In this document: positions 22,541 through 35,889 of the stretch, piece after piece
How positions within the stretch are numbered: position 1 is the first letter of the stretch
How the letters are laid out: each line of letters begins with the position of its first letter
Assembly (NCBI GenBank): GCA_003508835.1
Contig: PUFA01000007.1
Span: 16,081,001-16,145,000 of the forward strand
From: Eonycteris spelaea
Lineage: Eukaryota > Chordata > Mammalia > Chiroptera > Pteropodidae
DNA length: 64,000 nucleotides
Direction: 5' to 3'
Translations under genes and position numbers: made by a program
The notes under the pieces: generated by a model
Told to the model about the DNA's origin: nothing
The model's input: the letters and a program-made list of their open reading frames with translations, nothing else
Database searches by the model: none

Positions 22541-23790
22541 AACACTCCTCAAAGAAAAATAGAAAACCCGGACACTCAATAATGCAGTACTTACACTGTC
22601 AAAAAAAAAAAATTAAAAGTATGGGACATGTGGATAAGAAGTAAATTGTGACTCATCGCCAGGAGAAAATTCAGTCATAAGAAATATACACATAAATAAT
22701 ACAGAGATGATAAAATTATCATAAAAGGACTTTAAAATGGTTATTGTCTAAGGATTTAAAGAAAAAGTGAGGGAGCAGATGGTCAATCCAAATACACAAA
22801 AAGAAATAATAAAGAATAATTATAAAGTTCTAGAATTTTTTATTTATATATGTACATATAAATCTATAAATTGCTGGATGCTTTTAATAGCATATTAGCT
22901 ATAATAAAATCAGTGAACTTAAAGGCAGAACAATAGAAACTACCTAAACTAAATAACTTTCCTGTATACCAGCAATGAATAAGTAGAATTTGAAACTGAA
23001 AGCATGCACCCTTTACATTAGAATCACTCAAAATGAAATATTTAGGTTTAAGTCTAACAAGATTTTTAAGAACTATGTAAGGGAAAACAAAACAAAACAA
23101 AAACCTCTACTGCATTAAATCAAAGAATAACTAAATATAAATCCAATGACTTAAATTCTAGTCCAAGGTCAAGAGAAGTCTAGATGAGATGGACCAACGC
23201 AGCATTGCCCAAATTTAAAAGTAACCAAGCTGTGCTTCAGTAGGTAAATGGGCAAATGAACTGTGGTACCTACCATTCAGACAATGGAACATTATTCAGC
23301 ACTAAAAATAAATGAGTTATCAAGCTATGAAAGGTTACTTAAATACATATTACTAAGTGAAAGAAGCCAGTCTTAAAGGCTATATACTATTTGATTCCAA
23401 CTACATGACAATCTGGAAAAGGCAAAACTTTAGGCAATCAAAATTTCAGTGTTGTTTTCAGGGATTAGGGTGTAGTAAGCAACGAATAATTGGGGCATAG
23501 TAATTTAAAGGCAATGAAATGACTTTGTATGATACTATAATGGTGGATATACTTATCCAAACCCATACAATGTACAAAACCAAGACTGAACCTTAAATGA
23601 AATTAAGGACTTTGTGTAATAATGATGAGTCTATGTAGGTTCATCATTGGAACAAATGTACCACTCTGGTGGAGGATGTTGATAATGGGAGAGGCTATGC
23701 ATGTGTGAGGGCAGGGGTTATATGGAATGTTTCTGTGTCTTCTCAATTTTTCTGTGAACCTAAAACTGCTCTAAAAAATAAACTCAGATT
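22541..23790 (+). mobile_element. L1 plus-strand relic with most of ORF2 deleted
   Basis: The left part (22,541-22,960) is L1 5'/ORF1 sequence, including the ATAATACAGAGATGATAAAA stretch near 22,696 and CAGAACAATAGAAACTACC near 22,926. From about 22,965 the sequence continues as late ORF2 (GTATACCAGCAATGAATAAG). It goes on through the C-terminal region (23,270-23,420) to a clear L1M 3' UTR ending near 23,785 with AAAACTGCTCTAAAAAATAA. About two thirds of ORF2 is absent between the two parts. Confidence 0.8.
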
Positions 23791-23859
23791 AAATAATTGA
23801 TAAACAGACAGATCAACAGACAGACATTTTAATATGAGTCGGAATCGCAAATTATCCAT

Positions 23860-23980
23860 GGGCACCCCAGGGGCAGAAGGTGTATTGTTCTCATGTCTGA
23901 AGCTCTGTTGTTGCCTGGCATAGAGTTTGGCACATAGCTAGCTAGTATTCAGCAATTGTGGGTGAACTCATTCAATCATA
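23860..23980 (+). mobile_element. L2 3' end fragment
   Basis: The stretch GTTGCCTGGCATAGAGTTTG followed by GCACATAGCTAG and a GGGTGAACTCATTCA-type end is the degenerate 3' tail of L2 (MIR shares this tail). It is short and old. Confidence 0.5.
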
Positions 23981-24145
23981 TATTCTATGGTTTTGAGAGT
24001 ACAGAATAAAGGAATGCTGAATTAAAGACAACAGTGTGGAATGAATTTCAAGGAAAGCTACACACAGGGAATAAATCTGGAGCAGGGCCATGAATGTAAT
24101 TAGGTCTATATATCCCCAGATCTTATTTTACCTCAGAAAAATTTC

Positions 24146-24167
24146 ATAATAATAATAATAATAATAA
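24146..24167. repeat. (AAT)7 microsatellite
   Basis: About seven perfect ATA/AAT units. No other feature is attached to it. Confidence 0.9.
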
Positions 24168-24329
24168 AATACTCACTTCCATTCGATTCATTGAAACCAC
24201 ACTCCCTTGTTTTTTCTACCGTATTTATGAACATTTCTTCTCAGTCACTTTAACTTTCTCATACTTCTCTCTTTAGCCTTTAAATATATAGATTTTCAAA
24301 ACTCATTCTTGGGTCCTTTCTTCACATTT

Positions 24330-24680
24330 CTTCACTTTAAGCTCTCTCAGCCATGGCCAAGGTTTTATTTTTAACTACTCCCTTTGCTTCCTCTCTAGCT
24401 ACTACTAAACTATGTTTTGTACTCCAGCCAGAGCAGTCTTGTAAATTTCAAATCTGATTATATGGCATTCCTATCCTTATTTAACAATATTTAATATTTT
24501 CCATTTGCCCTTGCATCAAGATAAAGATGGTGACAATTATCAGAATAGTCTTGCATGATCTATCTCCTAAGCTCCGTTTGATTTCACTGCCTACCCCACT
24601 ACTCTGCCAGCACTTCCTTCCTATTCTGTTGCTCTAGGCAGCTCTGTAATCATGTAAGTCCCTCTAAATTTCCTTGTTTG
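24330..24680 (+). mobile_element. L2 LINE fragment, plus strand
   Basis: The order of a TACTCCAGCCAGAGCAGTCTT-like opening, a region corresponding to the L2 ATCAGGATAAAG part (24,515-24,530), GCATGATCTATCTCCTAAG near 24,554 and CCACTACTCTGCCAGCACTT near 24,596 fits L2 upstream of its 3' end. Divergence is high, as usual for L2. Confidence 0.6.
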
Positions 24681-25669
24681 TAGAATGTCTAACAGTGGAT
24701 ATTTTTCAGGTAAGGGAATTTGGTTTTTGAAAATAAGCAATAACCTTCTTTGACTAGGACTTTATAATTGATAAATGTGATCATATTCGTGTAATTAGGT
24801 CTTCAAGAAAAAAATAAAATCCCACAGTGTTTTCCAGGAAAACATTTTTGATATTATAAAATAAGCTAAAAATGACCAATGTAACTCTAGGGTATAGTCC
24901 TGTTATTGAAAACTCTTAGTTTCTAGCTTTATTAAAACTCTAGTGGTTTTTATTTTTGTCCCCAGTCTGCCCCCAACACCATTCCATGGACATAAACCAA
25001 ATATTAATGCAGGAAATGAAATGGATTCTCTTCTCTGCTTTACTCCTGATAACCCTTCCTCCCAACAGGCACCCCCAGTACATGTGACTTTATAAATCTA
25101 GTTTAGAAACCCACAGCTTTTTCTCATTAAATTAATTCCTCAACCAAAGAACTTTTTTGAGGTGCATTTTAGGTCTCTATGCAAGCAACAGGGGAGCTTT
25201 TAATTGGCTTTTCAAGAATTACAATAAACAGCCTTTAAGATATTTCAAATACTAAGGGAAAATGCTAAAGAGATTTAGAAAAAAAAAATTAAATTTAATT
25301 AGACCTGAATTTCTTAGCTAGATGAAATCATTGGTGTGTGTTGTGTTATAAAGTAAGCACCCACAGAATCTATAAACAAGACATTTCCTTTTCTTTTGAG
25401 AGGTAATTAGGCAATTCTCAAGTAATGTTATGTCAACAAAACCTAACAAAGAGTAAGTGCTCAACTTATGTGTGAATAAGTACAACATGGACATTTTTAT
25501 TTTCATTTCTCTTACATTCCCCATTTATGGATAACCTTGTTGCTTTAATTAATTTCAACATATCAGACATATTGGATGTCGCAAGTGTGACATTTTTGTT
25601 TCCCCCTCCCCCAGCACAAATGGCTTTAAGAATGGTACAACTGCTACTCCCAACAGACCAGATGGAAGC
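24681..25669. other. Mostly unassigned DNA
   Basis: No gene is visible. A weak L2/MIR-type tail may lie at 25,435-25,480 (AAAGAGTAAGTGCTCAACTT). A C-rich stretch occurs at 25,601-25,613. Confidence 0.45.
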
Positions 25670-26460
25670 ACTCTTGACTACTGTAGCTTTCTAAGAAGTT
25701 GAAATTGGTAGGGTGAGTCCTTCCATACTGATCATTATTTTGTCGGCTATTTTAGATTCTTTCCTTTCTGTGTAAAATTTAGAATTAGCTTATTAGTATC
25801 AACAAAATACCATGCTGATATTTTAATTTGGATTGTATTGAATCTATAGATTAAGTTGGGGAGCCCTGGAGTTTAAAAATATTGAGTCTGTCAGTCTATA
25901 AACACAAAATATCTTTCATTTATTTAGATCTTTGATGACTTACTTTCTACATATAGATCTTATACATAGTTTGTTAAGATTTATACCCAAGAACTTTTTT
26001 TTTGTGTTATTGTAAATTGTATTTCTGAATAATTAAATATCTTTTTACATAGAAAATCATGTGAAGAAAAACATTTATCATTTATTTATTATTTTATACT
26101 CCAAATCTGTATAGATTTTCTTTTCTTTTCTTGTATTCTTGGGCTAAATAGGGCTTCCAGTACAATGTTTAATGAGAGTGGTGAGAAAAGACATCCTTCT
26201 AATTTAGAAGGGAAAAACTGTCAGTCTCTCACCTTTAAGTATTAAAGTATAGTTAGGCTCTAATAGATTTGTTTTATAAAGTTGAGAAAGTTCCTCTTTA
26301 ATCCTAGTTTATTTTATCATGAATTGGAGTTGTATTTTATTAAACTCTTTTCTGCATTAATGGATGTGATCATATGATTTTTCTTTTTAGCCTATTGATA
26401 TGTTGGCTTACATTAATTGATTTGCAATATTGAGCCAACCTTGAATACCTCAAAAATATT
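25670..26460 (-). mobile_element. L1 ORF2 relic, antisense
   Basis: Antisense L1 ORF2 is recognisable from TACTGTAGCTTTCTAAGAAG near 25,679. It continues through TTGAATCTATAGATTAAGTT near 25,838 and TTCCAGTACAATGTTTAATG near 26,155 to GAGCCAACCTTGAATACCTC near 26,431. The order is collinear with the reverse-transcriptase part of L1, with many point changes and small deletions. Confidence 0.85.
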
Positions 26461-29237
26461 TTTAAGAGTTTGAAACTATTTTCATTCTCACATTTGTATT
26501 TATTAAAATTAATCTCATTGAAAGCTTAAATTCTTAAAATGTCTTAGTTCTTTATATATATTTTTACTATCAAAAGCATATCATGTCTCATATAGCTTTA
26601 TGTATATGTCTTTTATATACTGTTAAGTAATTTTAGTAGGAGAGAGACTAACAAAATCTTGGACCCATACGCATTATTTCTTCTTCCAGATGATGTCAAT
26701 TGGCAGGATTTTTTTTTCTTCTTTTCTTGGTACATTTTTGGTCATTTCTTCGTTATGTAAACTTCTTACCCCCTCTAAACCTCAATACATGTAAAAATAT
26801 ATTTGATACATACTGATTGTTTTAATAGTAATTGCTAATAATAATATTTAAAAATTAGATTTTAATTTTCTAATAGTTCTTTAACATCCCCCCACACATA
26901 CATACTTTGTTTTATTCACAATGGGATCGAACTTTATAACTCTTACAAATTCTTATGAACTTTGCATCTCTTGTTTCCAATTTAATGTTTTCCAAACTCT
27001 CTCTTTGGTAATCTATACCTAAGATTTAAGTTAAACATATTAATCTAATGAGTTCAACGTACCTTCTACAGGAGGAAGTTTGTATGTCCACATCCTTGAG
27101 ATTTTAACATCGGTTGCTTATTTTGCAGAATCTGCTATAATGGATCAAAAAAGAACACTGTAAAGAGATTTGTGTTATTAATGTTACATGTAGTATGTGA
27201 GAGGGACCATCTCAGATGCCAAAGCAAGAAATTAGAAGAACATTTCTCTCTTTTAAATTATTTTTACAGAGGGGTCATTGTCATTACCACTGATATAACA
27301 TCCAAGTGATCATTAAAATTGCTGGACAGGGGCAGATAAAGATTCCCACAATTAACCTTCATTAACCTTTCCTCTTCTCTGTCCTTTGAAATTACATTGC
27401 ATAGTTTAATGAATTCCATTTTACTATTGATCATTATCACTGTAATAAAATTATCTTTTATTACAGATAAATGCTAAAACATTCGACTAGATTTTTTTTT
27501 TCATTCTTACTCTTTATTTTCAAATCTCATATGGGATGTTTTGTCTTTTTTTTGCTTCTCAATCTGCCTAATGGACAGTCTGTGACCAAGGCCAGAGCTT
27601 AACCACAATCTTGTATTACAGTGAGGACAATACAAATATTTTGAGTTGTCAACCCCAAATGGCCATATTAGTAATATGGCACCACCTTGCTAACTAATAA
27701 ACTATTCTGCATCTTACACAATGTGGCCTGGAAGGCAAGACATGTCCAAGAGCAATGAGTGGAAAGGGTACACCTTCTCAGCCACAAGATTTGTATGTTA
27801 TTCTGTGTAGTATTTTCTATTTGACTGTATTTAGAAAAAAAATGAAATCAAGAAACTTGAAATAAAACAAATGTAATTGCATGTAATTGTTTTACATCAA
27901 GAAAAATATTAAGGTAACTATAGAATGGACTATGCAGCTGCCTCCATATGTATTATTTAAATTAAAGTATTTTGAAGAAATATACATATTTCTTCATATA
28001 TATACATTATATGTGATGACAAAGAGAGATACACTTTTAAAAATTTCATTCCATGATGAATATCCCTATTTTTTTTCACATTTTTTGAGGGAAAACACTC
28101 TAAGAAGAGTATTAAAAAGGGTTGTGAACTTTTCTTTTCTCAGTATAATCTCCTGTAACTAGGATTTTTCCAGGGATGTAATATGTCAAATATTTAAGAT
28201 TTGAAGCTTATAATTTTGGGAGGTTAATCTGCTACTGTTTTAAGCATAGGCAAAGGATTTAAACCATTTGAATGAAATTGTCTGTGTCTAATACACTATA
28301 TCTTTACTCTAAAAGTCCTATTTTTGTTCACTTAATATTCCAAGCCTGTCACTAGGCTGCCCTTGGATTCTGTGAAATGCCATTTCTTGTCAATTTTGGC
28401 TTCTTTGCCAGAGGAGAAATTACTGTTTTCTTATCCTAAGGCTAGATGCCATTTTGACATATTTTTAATGTAAATGCCTTTTATCTACTCCTATACATTT
28501 GAAAATAAGAAATTACAGAAGAAAGCCTCTCCAAACATTCCACTCCATCACACTTCTAGTCCAAAATTAACCTTGTACACTCTACTCTGACAAAAGTTAT
28601 TCTTTAAAACTGCATTTTATTTTCAACCCTTTCATGCATGTAGCATTCTTTCCTAGTATGTTTGGCTTGTTTATTTTTATAAACTGGTGAAAGCTGAGAT
28701 TGTACCATCATTGCTCTGCATTTCCTCAATCTACTCCTAATTTTTTTTCTTTCTTATTAATTTGTCAACCTGGTGGTAAACGCAAATCTTGGTCACTTGT
28801 CTTCATTTTTCTTTGAAGAATGACTCTAACAACATGGATTCCAAAACATTTTCTACAACTTCTAGATTCCAACAATAGCTATGGATTTATATCCTTAAAA
28901 TCTCACATCCAGAATTTTAATCATTTCTCTTTTCAATTTGTAGAGAAGGATGTTGCAAGACTAGGGATACTGGATCATACCTAGGTCCATGTCATTACCT
29001 GAAAGGAAGGGAAAACTGCTAATGTGATCACCTGTCTAGACATGTTATAGAAAAGAGGAAACTTTTATATGTCCCATATAAAATTTCCCATGATGTCATT
29101 CTTCAACATTTTAATTTCCTTTAGGTGCAAAGAATTGGACTAATTATAATCTTCAATTTTTGACACTGTCCCATCATTTTTCCTTTGAAGTATTTTATTG
29201 TTCATTTTTTTCTTTACTTTATTATTTTCTTGGCATT
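26461..29237. other. Unassigned AT-rich DNA
   Basis: I see no recognisable repeat, exon or RNA gene in this long stretch. Open frames up to 91 codons are chance-sized. It may hide very old repeat fragments not detectable by eye. Confidence 0.5.
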
Positions 29238-29850
29238 GTGTTGGGAGTCCCCAAGACTATCCTCATGTTTGGCGGTTCTCTAGGAAGACTTGTAGGACTC
29301 ATTATATAGTCATCCTCTTCACTATGATTTATACCAGCAAAAGATGCAAAGTGACATCAGCAAAATGAAAACACACATAGAACAAACTCTAAAAGAAACC
29401 AAGTGCAAAATTTCAAGGGTCGTCTGTACAGTCAGTCACACCAGATGTAAATTCTTCCAGCATCAAGTTGTAACAATATGTGTGAAGTGTTGTCTTACAG
29501 AGAAGCATGTTAGAGACTAGTGCCTGGTTTTTATTGGGGGTTTGTCACATTGGCAGAGTCAGCCTGGTATGTATCAAAATCCAGATTCCCAGAAGAAAAG
29601 TAAGTGTTCAGCATAAACCACATTGTTCGTCTAGGCACGGTGAGCTGTCATCATTTAGAAAAAATAAACATATATATTTAGAAATATATATCAGTGTAGG
29701 GAACTTTTTACCATTCATATTCCTACTTGCTAAGAGCCAACCTTGTAAGGAGGCATTTTTAAGGATAGCAATCATCTCAGACTTACTATGTTAACTTTTT
29801 TTCTGCACTGATGTGCAGACAGTTGTACTAGACTATTTAAAAGATGTTAT
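29238..29850 (-). mobile_element. Antisense LTR of an endogenous retrovirus-type element
   Basis: Read on the minus strand it has a poly-A signal region near 29,320-29,340 and ends with a short GGGGACTCCCAACACA-type terminus (29,237-29,252 on the plus strand). The inner part (29,480-29,600, 29,690-29,830) follows the same known mammalian LTR. The body is about 610 bp, and no internal retroviral gene adjoins it, so it is probably a solo LTR. Family unresolved. Confidence 0.55.
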
Positions 29851-32820
29851 ATGATTTTCGTTATACATGCTACTTATTTAATTTATTTATAGTAGGAAGT
29901 TCTTATGATTCATGATACCATTTTTACAATTGTCACCTGAAAGTCAATTTCATGTTGACAACATGGATGATGGTAAATCACATTTTTTTCCTAGGCAGCG
30001 ATATAGACACTTAAGTTAAAGAATCATTTGCCTGGCTCGGCCTCTTTTTTCTCTCTTACTGATTTCTCCTTGTGCATCAGTATTTCTCAAAACCTTTCCT
30101 GAAACACCATCCCTCATTGATTGCACTCTCTTCTGATTGTTTTTTGCACTGTTGAATATAAAAAACGATTGCCGTCTTACTAAGAAAGTATTGTCTTGTG
30201 ATTGCACCCTTAGTTTAAAATCTACTATGTGTTTCTTAGGCATGCATTATTTCTTAATTTCCCTAACCAATCTGTGCAGATTTGATTAATTGCATCATTT
30301 TCTATAATTCTGTCACTATCACTATGTTTGGATACTTAAGGAAACTTCAGTTATTCCCTTGAATAGTATGTCATAGACAAATGAAACCCAGCAGTTTAGC
30401 TGTTACAAATATTACCAGAAATTTTCTAAACCAGCTTTTAACAGTGCTTACTTCTGTTACCTGACCATCTCCTCTAACCTAGCTGGATCTTTATCCTTCA
30501 TACTTTCAGCATTCAGGATACTTAGTATAGACATCTATTACCTTTCCATTTTTAACTTTAAATATAAAAGATCACATAGCTTAATTCTCTTTAACTCCAA
30601 TCAACCCTAAAGTAAATTAACTTCTTATTAATAGAATAGGCCACATTCACTGTAGCTTTGATTTATACATGGTTGTTGATACTTGAACTAGAGAAAAGGA
30701 AAATATGAAAAGCCACCATTGCCAAAAGCCAGTCCTTTGAGAGTTCTATTAAGTTATTTCAGTCTTACTTAGTTGGCTCCAATCTGATGAATTCACAACC
30801 TGAGATATTTGGCTGGAGTCTGTTTTAGATGATATTTTAGAATTCTTCCACTCGATTTCTTCCTTTAACCTATTTAGCAGCATGAAATCCCATATTGTCT
30901 GTCGGGAAATAATTACAAACTTTGATCTCTGCAAGAGCTTTCTATTTTGATTTTTTTTTCTAATTTTGGATGTTATGTATATGTTTTCCTAACTTATAAA
31001 GTTCATCCAACTCCATCATCAAAGCCATCAACAGATTAATAAGTAGTAAATTATTTATGTGAGCATAAACGCAAAGCAATATCATGTTTTTACATTTTTA
31101 ATAGATGTCTAGGAATTATTTTTAATCATTTAAAATAATTATATTAAATATAATAAAACTTTAAAAATGTTAATATCAATAAATGATGTTATATAAACTA
31201 AAAAAATTCAAATGTTAGTCTTATGAATATGAAACAATGCATTGATCTTCTTGATGATAATATAAGAGGCCTATCTAAGGAAATGAGAGGCTGAAATTTT
31301 CTTAGGACTTCATTTGTCCTGCATAGAATTACTTAACAGACTTCATTACAGTACTAAGGAAAGACTTACCAGGACTAAAAAATAGCAATTTGGATTTCAT
31401 AGGGCCTTTAGAATTCTAATACCATGATTAGAATAAATGAATAAAGAAAGGTGTACAAGGTCCTTCAGTCACTATTAAATACCTGGCAAATTTTATTACA
31501 CATGCCTTGAGGGAAATAGACAGGAATTTAAAAACCGATTATAGAAAACAGCTCTTGAATATTTGCTTGTGGCTCAAAAAAGACAATGGGTTTTAATCAA
31601 TCAAACTTGTTCTGTTGTCTTAATTCAAGAGAACTGCATTAAAACTAATATAAACAAAAACTAGACTTCAGTAAAATCCTTAAGGCTTATCTCAGTCATA
31701 TGCACTGTGGCTTAACAAGCCCAGCATAGACCCAATATCAAAGGCCAAAAAACTTGAAAAGACTAGAAGATTGTAGCCTATTAGTTTTATTACAGGATTT
31801 CCTCCTTGTGGCAATAAAATGCTGATATAAATGGTATTAGGTAGAGGACTTCTCTTCACAAAGGGTGCCAGGGAGTAACAAAATGTTCAAAAACCTGTTC
31901 AGCCTGGTTCTTCTACTTTTTTTTTTTTTAATTAAACTAATGCTAAACTACATTATAAAAATACATTAATATATTTATAGCATCCACCACTTTATGAAAC
32001 ACAGTTTCTTTGATTGACTAAATAAAATTGCACATTACACAATCCAGACATCAGATTCATAACTGATCTTGTCCTGAATCATTGTATTGTAGACATAAAG
32101 CCTTTGCTTGTAAAAATAGTCTTTGGAGAGACTGAACGTTTCATTTCCATGACATTTACATTGTTTTACTAATTAGTTTCTAATTTCTTCTAATTTCTCA
32201 CTTCCCTCTCTTACTTCATGTTCCTTCCTGTTTTAGTAAATATTCTAGTAACTGCTTGAAAGAAGATCATTGAGATGATAACTTTCTTGGGCTTTGTATG
32301 ACTGAAAACTCACATTTATTAATTTCTTACATGTGATTTTATATAACTCTTTCATTGAACTATGTGTAAAATGCACATATAAAACAACAACTCTATGAAT
32401 TTTTACATAGAACCACTATACATATCAAAAAATAGTGATTTGAAATGGAAAGCAAAATAAATGTATGTGGGTATCAATGCTTATGTACAAAATCAAGCAT
32501 CAGCAGGCACCCTAAGTCACATCTTAGTTATAAAATAAGCCCTACAGATTCAAAAATTGTAAAAGGAACATTCTAATTTAAAATGAAGGTTTGTTTAATA
32601 ATAAATAGGCTTTATAGTTGTTGTAGTAGAAACTTTGATGTAAATTAAGAATCCCTCTGTACAGCTGCACTGTTATGCTCTGGTGCCTAGAGTCAGATAT
32701 AAGTGTAAAACATGTAAATGAAAGAAAAAAAAACCTAGGTTACAATAAATAATATTAATAAAATATGAGTAAGAATTATGGTAATGAGTATAATGTTGAT
32801 GAAATGATCATTTAAGCTTA
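29851..32820. other. Unassigned AT-rich DNA
   Basis: No exon or repeat family is supported. A T-rich run at 31,918-31,930 and AT-rich sequence at 31,085-31,200 are the only landmarks. The segment 31,540-31,900 is a little more complex in composition but unassigned. Confidence 0.5.
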
Positions 32821-32824
32821 TTGT

Positions 32825-33160
32825 ACAATATATATCAGGAACTTCACCAAGCTTTGCATGAGTTATTTCATTTCATGATGAGCTCATACTCTGTAAAATG
32901 GAAATAATACCACTATAGTGTTGTTGGAACACTCATACATGTCAAACCCTTACAGAGTGCCTGGAATATATTATTATTTAATTTTTGCATTATTTTTATT
33001 GTAATTATGTGCCATTCCAAAAGAAATATAAAGTGACAAGACTCAGAAGCCTTCATTAATTTACCCAATGTCCCCTGGTAAATAAATTGGAGAATAGTTA
33101 CGTAAACATTTCTCACTCTGATCCTAAAGTTCATGCTCCTTTACTGTGCAACACTATCTC
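32825..33160. mobile_element. Two overlapping MIR SINE relics in opposite orientation
   Basis: Antisense MIR is seen at about 32,840-32,885 and again at 33,030-33,100 (TTAATTTACCCAATGTCCCC). Between them 32,888-32,990 is sense MIR (CTCTGTAAAATGGAAATAAT, then CAGAGTGCCTGGAATATATT). The simplest reading is a MIR inserted into an older, opposite MIR. Confidence 0.55.
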
Positions 33161-34011
33161 TTTTAATATTAGGAAATGGATAGAAATATGCTATTTGCAT
33201 ATACCTACATAATTCTTAAATTCATTATTCTATATATATTGGGCTATCTTTCGATCAGTTTTGTTCTCTGTAAAATGATGGGTTGGACACAGAAGTGATT
33301 TTTACCCACTATGGCATGGAATACTACTTTTCTTTCAAATAGCTCTAGTAAGTCTGTCAAAGTTCATTCCATATGTACATTATAAGCATCTTACAACTAC
33401 CTCTATAAACAAGTGCTTTCATCAAAGATCTTCGCTTGATCCATTTATCCTGCTTTGAGATATTTTGCAGCAGTGTGGTGAAAGAAGAATATAGCTTACT
33501 CCTCTGGGAATCACTAAAGCAACTTGTAATAGATGAACAAATTGGGTAATTTTCACCTCTTCAGTGTAAAGAAAGGGAAAAATTAAGGTGAATTGTTGCC
33601 ACTTGGCATTTCTTTCTTTCTTGAGCAGAGGGCAGTGAGAGAAGATTCTCACTCAATTCTTTTATATAAAACCCAAATTAGACTTAAAAAGAAAGTGCTT
33701 CTTTTCTCTGTTGGTAGCTCCTTGATTTTGTTAAGTTGGCATTTGTTCTCTCTTTTTCTATTAAGTCACCCATCAGTTGGTAAACTGGGGCTTGTTACAC
33801 ACATATCAAGTGAGAACAGAAACCCAGAGTCATTAGCTGTGATCCTGAACATAACAATGTATCAAATGACTTTGCCGAATCATGGTCCCATGAAGCACAG
33901 AGAGGCTGGCTGAAGAGCACACAGATGGCATTATCGTTCTCAATTTATCTTTCCTCTTTGCCTATTCTGAATAATTTTAAGCTACCTCAAAATACCTTGG
34001 GCGTGAGAGCG
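33161..34011. other. No feature recognised
   Basis: A 106-codon plus-strand open frame at 33,593-33,913 lacks a domain and a usable gene context. No repeat is recognised. Confidence 0.5.
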
Positions 34012-34057
34012 TTCTTCTTCTTCTTCGTCTTCCTCTTCTCCTCCTCCTCCTCCTCCT
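34012..34057. repeat. (TTC)n/(TCC)n polypyrimidine microsatellite
   Basis: Mixed TTC and TCC units, with a single G at 34,027, end in about six perfect TCC units. The strand is otherwise pure pyrimidine over 45 bp. Confidence 0.9.
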
Positions 34058-34191
34058 TATTACACATTTGAGAGAAAGAGAAAGGTGAGAGGTAAAACAC
34101 TCAGAAGCTCTGACAAAGAGCCGTGGTTGGGTACTGAGCCATGATGTAAGTACACGTGCTTCTTATTAAATGAAAACGGAATGATACTTCT

Positions 34192-34219
34192 AAATTTCTT
34201 TAAATTTCTTTAAATTTCT
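34192..34219. repeat. Short tandem repeat, AAATTTCTTT unit
   Basis: Nearly three head-to-tail copies of a 10-bp unit. A local slippage product. Confidence 0.8.
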
Positions 34220-34619
34220 ATTAATGTAATCAGTTTCCGAGCTGTTAAATATAAGAAGTCAACGATATGGTTTTGATAAGTCGTGACAAAGATGAAGGCT
34301 GGTTCCCAGTAAGCTTGAATAAAAAAAAGAACATAGCTTTCAAAAGGGGGAAATGATTTTTATGGAAGTATTGAGTGCCGAAGCGTCCCTTCATCATAGC
34401 CTAAACTAGAATGAAAATCATACCAGCCTCTTTTATCACTATCCCTCAATATCTTCCCTTCCCTCTTTTTTTGGATACAAACACAAACAAACAAAAATGC
34501 CTGGTATAATTACAGATGCTTTTCAGCATTTGGGAAAAGAAAATATCTAAGTGTGATCTGCATTATGATTCTGGGACCTAACTCCTAATGCCATTTCACA
34601 CTATAGTAATTTACGCAAG

Positions 34620-35810
34620 AACTATTTTTGAACATCTCTATGCTAGGCAATATTCTAGAGCCTACCACATATTACCAGAAAAAGTGAGCAAAAATAACTA
34701 TCATACTAAAACTTACAGAGCAGAGACTAAGAACACATAATAAGCCTAACAAATAAGTATATTGGTAGAGCAAAATCCCCACTTAAAATTATAGCAGGAA
34801 AAATAGAATCAGGATATGTGTATTTGTATGTGTATTGGTTAGGGTGAGGTGTGAGTGGGAGGATGTAAAGTCAGAAATTCCTCATAAATAAGGTAGTATT
34901 TAGATCCAGACTTGAAATCCATGGGCAAGTTAGCCATGGAACTATCCTGGACATGTAAATTGTTATAGACAATGGGAAAACCAACACAAAATACCCCAAA
35001 TAAGACATAGGTTCATGCAACATCAAAGTAGACAATAAGGAGAAAAACAATACTGTAGAGATGATATGGGATTGTGTGGCTTTTATGATCATTTTAATTT
35101 TGAATGGGAAGCCATTGCAGTATTTTGAGGAATGGAATGACAAGGATTGACCTATATTTTTAAAAGGTCGTTCTGGGTATCGTGTGTGTCAGGGCGAGTG
35201 GTAGCGATGGAAGCTGGGAAACTAGCTGAGGCATGAGAGATAAAAAATCAAAATCAGTTTAATTTGAAAGAGTTGCCAACAGGAGTTTCTCCCACATTAC
35301 ATGTGAGATATAAGAGTACGATGATCCCAAGGTTTTTGATGGGAGCAAGCATAAGGTTGGGTTGCCATTGGATAAATTGGTGAGATGGAAGAGAAAAGCA
35401 GATTTTGAAGGGGCAAAAAAATCAAGAGTTAAAATTTAAACGAGTTAAGTTTGAAATGCCTGTTTGATATCTCAGTGAAAAAATCAAGTAGTTTGATATA
35501 TAACTTTGAAGTTTAGGAGGGAGCTAAAGTATATACTCAAGGGGTTTTCAGTACACCAATGGTATTTTAATATGTGATAATAATTATGTCTACAGGAGAG
35601 TAAGTAAAGTTAAGACACCAAACACCAAGCTTTGGGGGCACCAGCAAAAGACAATGAGAATAAACAGTCGATCAGTCAGTAAGAGGAAAAGCAAAAGAGA
35701 ATACTGACCTGCATGCCAAGGAAAGAAAGAATATCAAGAGGGAGATAATGATCAATTGTATCAGATAATGCTATAGGTCCACTAATTAGAACTAGGAACT
35801 GGCTAAGTAT
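34620..35810 (-). mobile_element. Long L2 LINE relic, antisense
   Basis: The left edge resembles the antisense L2 3' tail (TGCTAGGCAATATTCTAGAG at 34,642). The body is collinear with L2 coding DNA in antisense: GAATGGGAAGCCATTGCAGT at 35,102, a GATGATCCCAAGGTTTTTGA stretch at 35,320, GTTGCCATTGGATAAATTGG at 35,361, and a GATAATGATCAATTGTATCA stretch near 35,744. At about 1.2 kb it is the longest L2 in the window. No intact frame remains. Confidence 0.75.
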
Positions 35811-35889
35811 CTAGTAAGATATGCTTCTAGGTTTTGTCTTGTTTTGTTTGTTGGAATTTGTTCTCTTCATTTTATTCAGTCTTAATATA

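Noticed and set aside
32825..33160. A second template-switch inversion in MIR DNA
   Set aside because: The opposing MIR halves are too different from each other. Two independent insertions explain them.
33593..33913. 106-codon open frame as a small gene
   Set aside because: It has no recognisable domain, promoter or splice pattern, and its length is compatible with chance over 64 kb in six frames.
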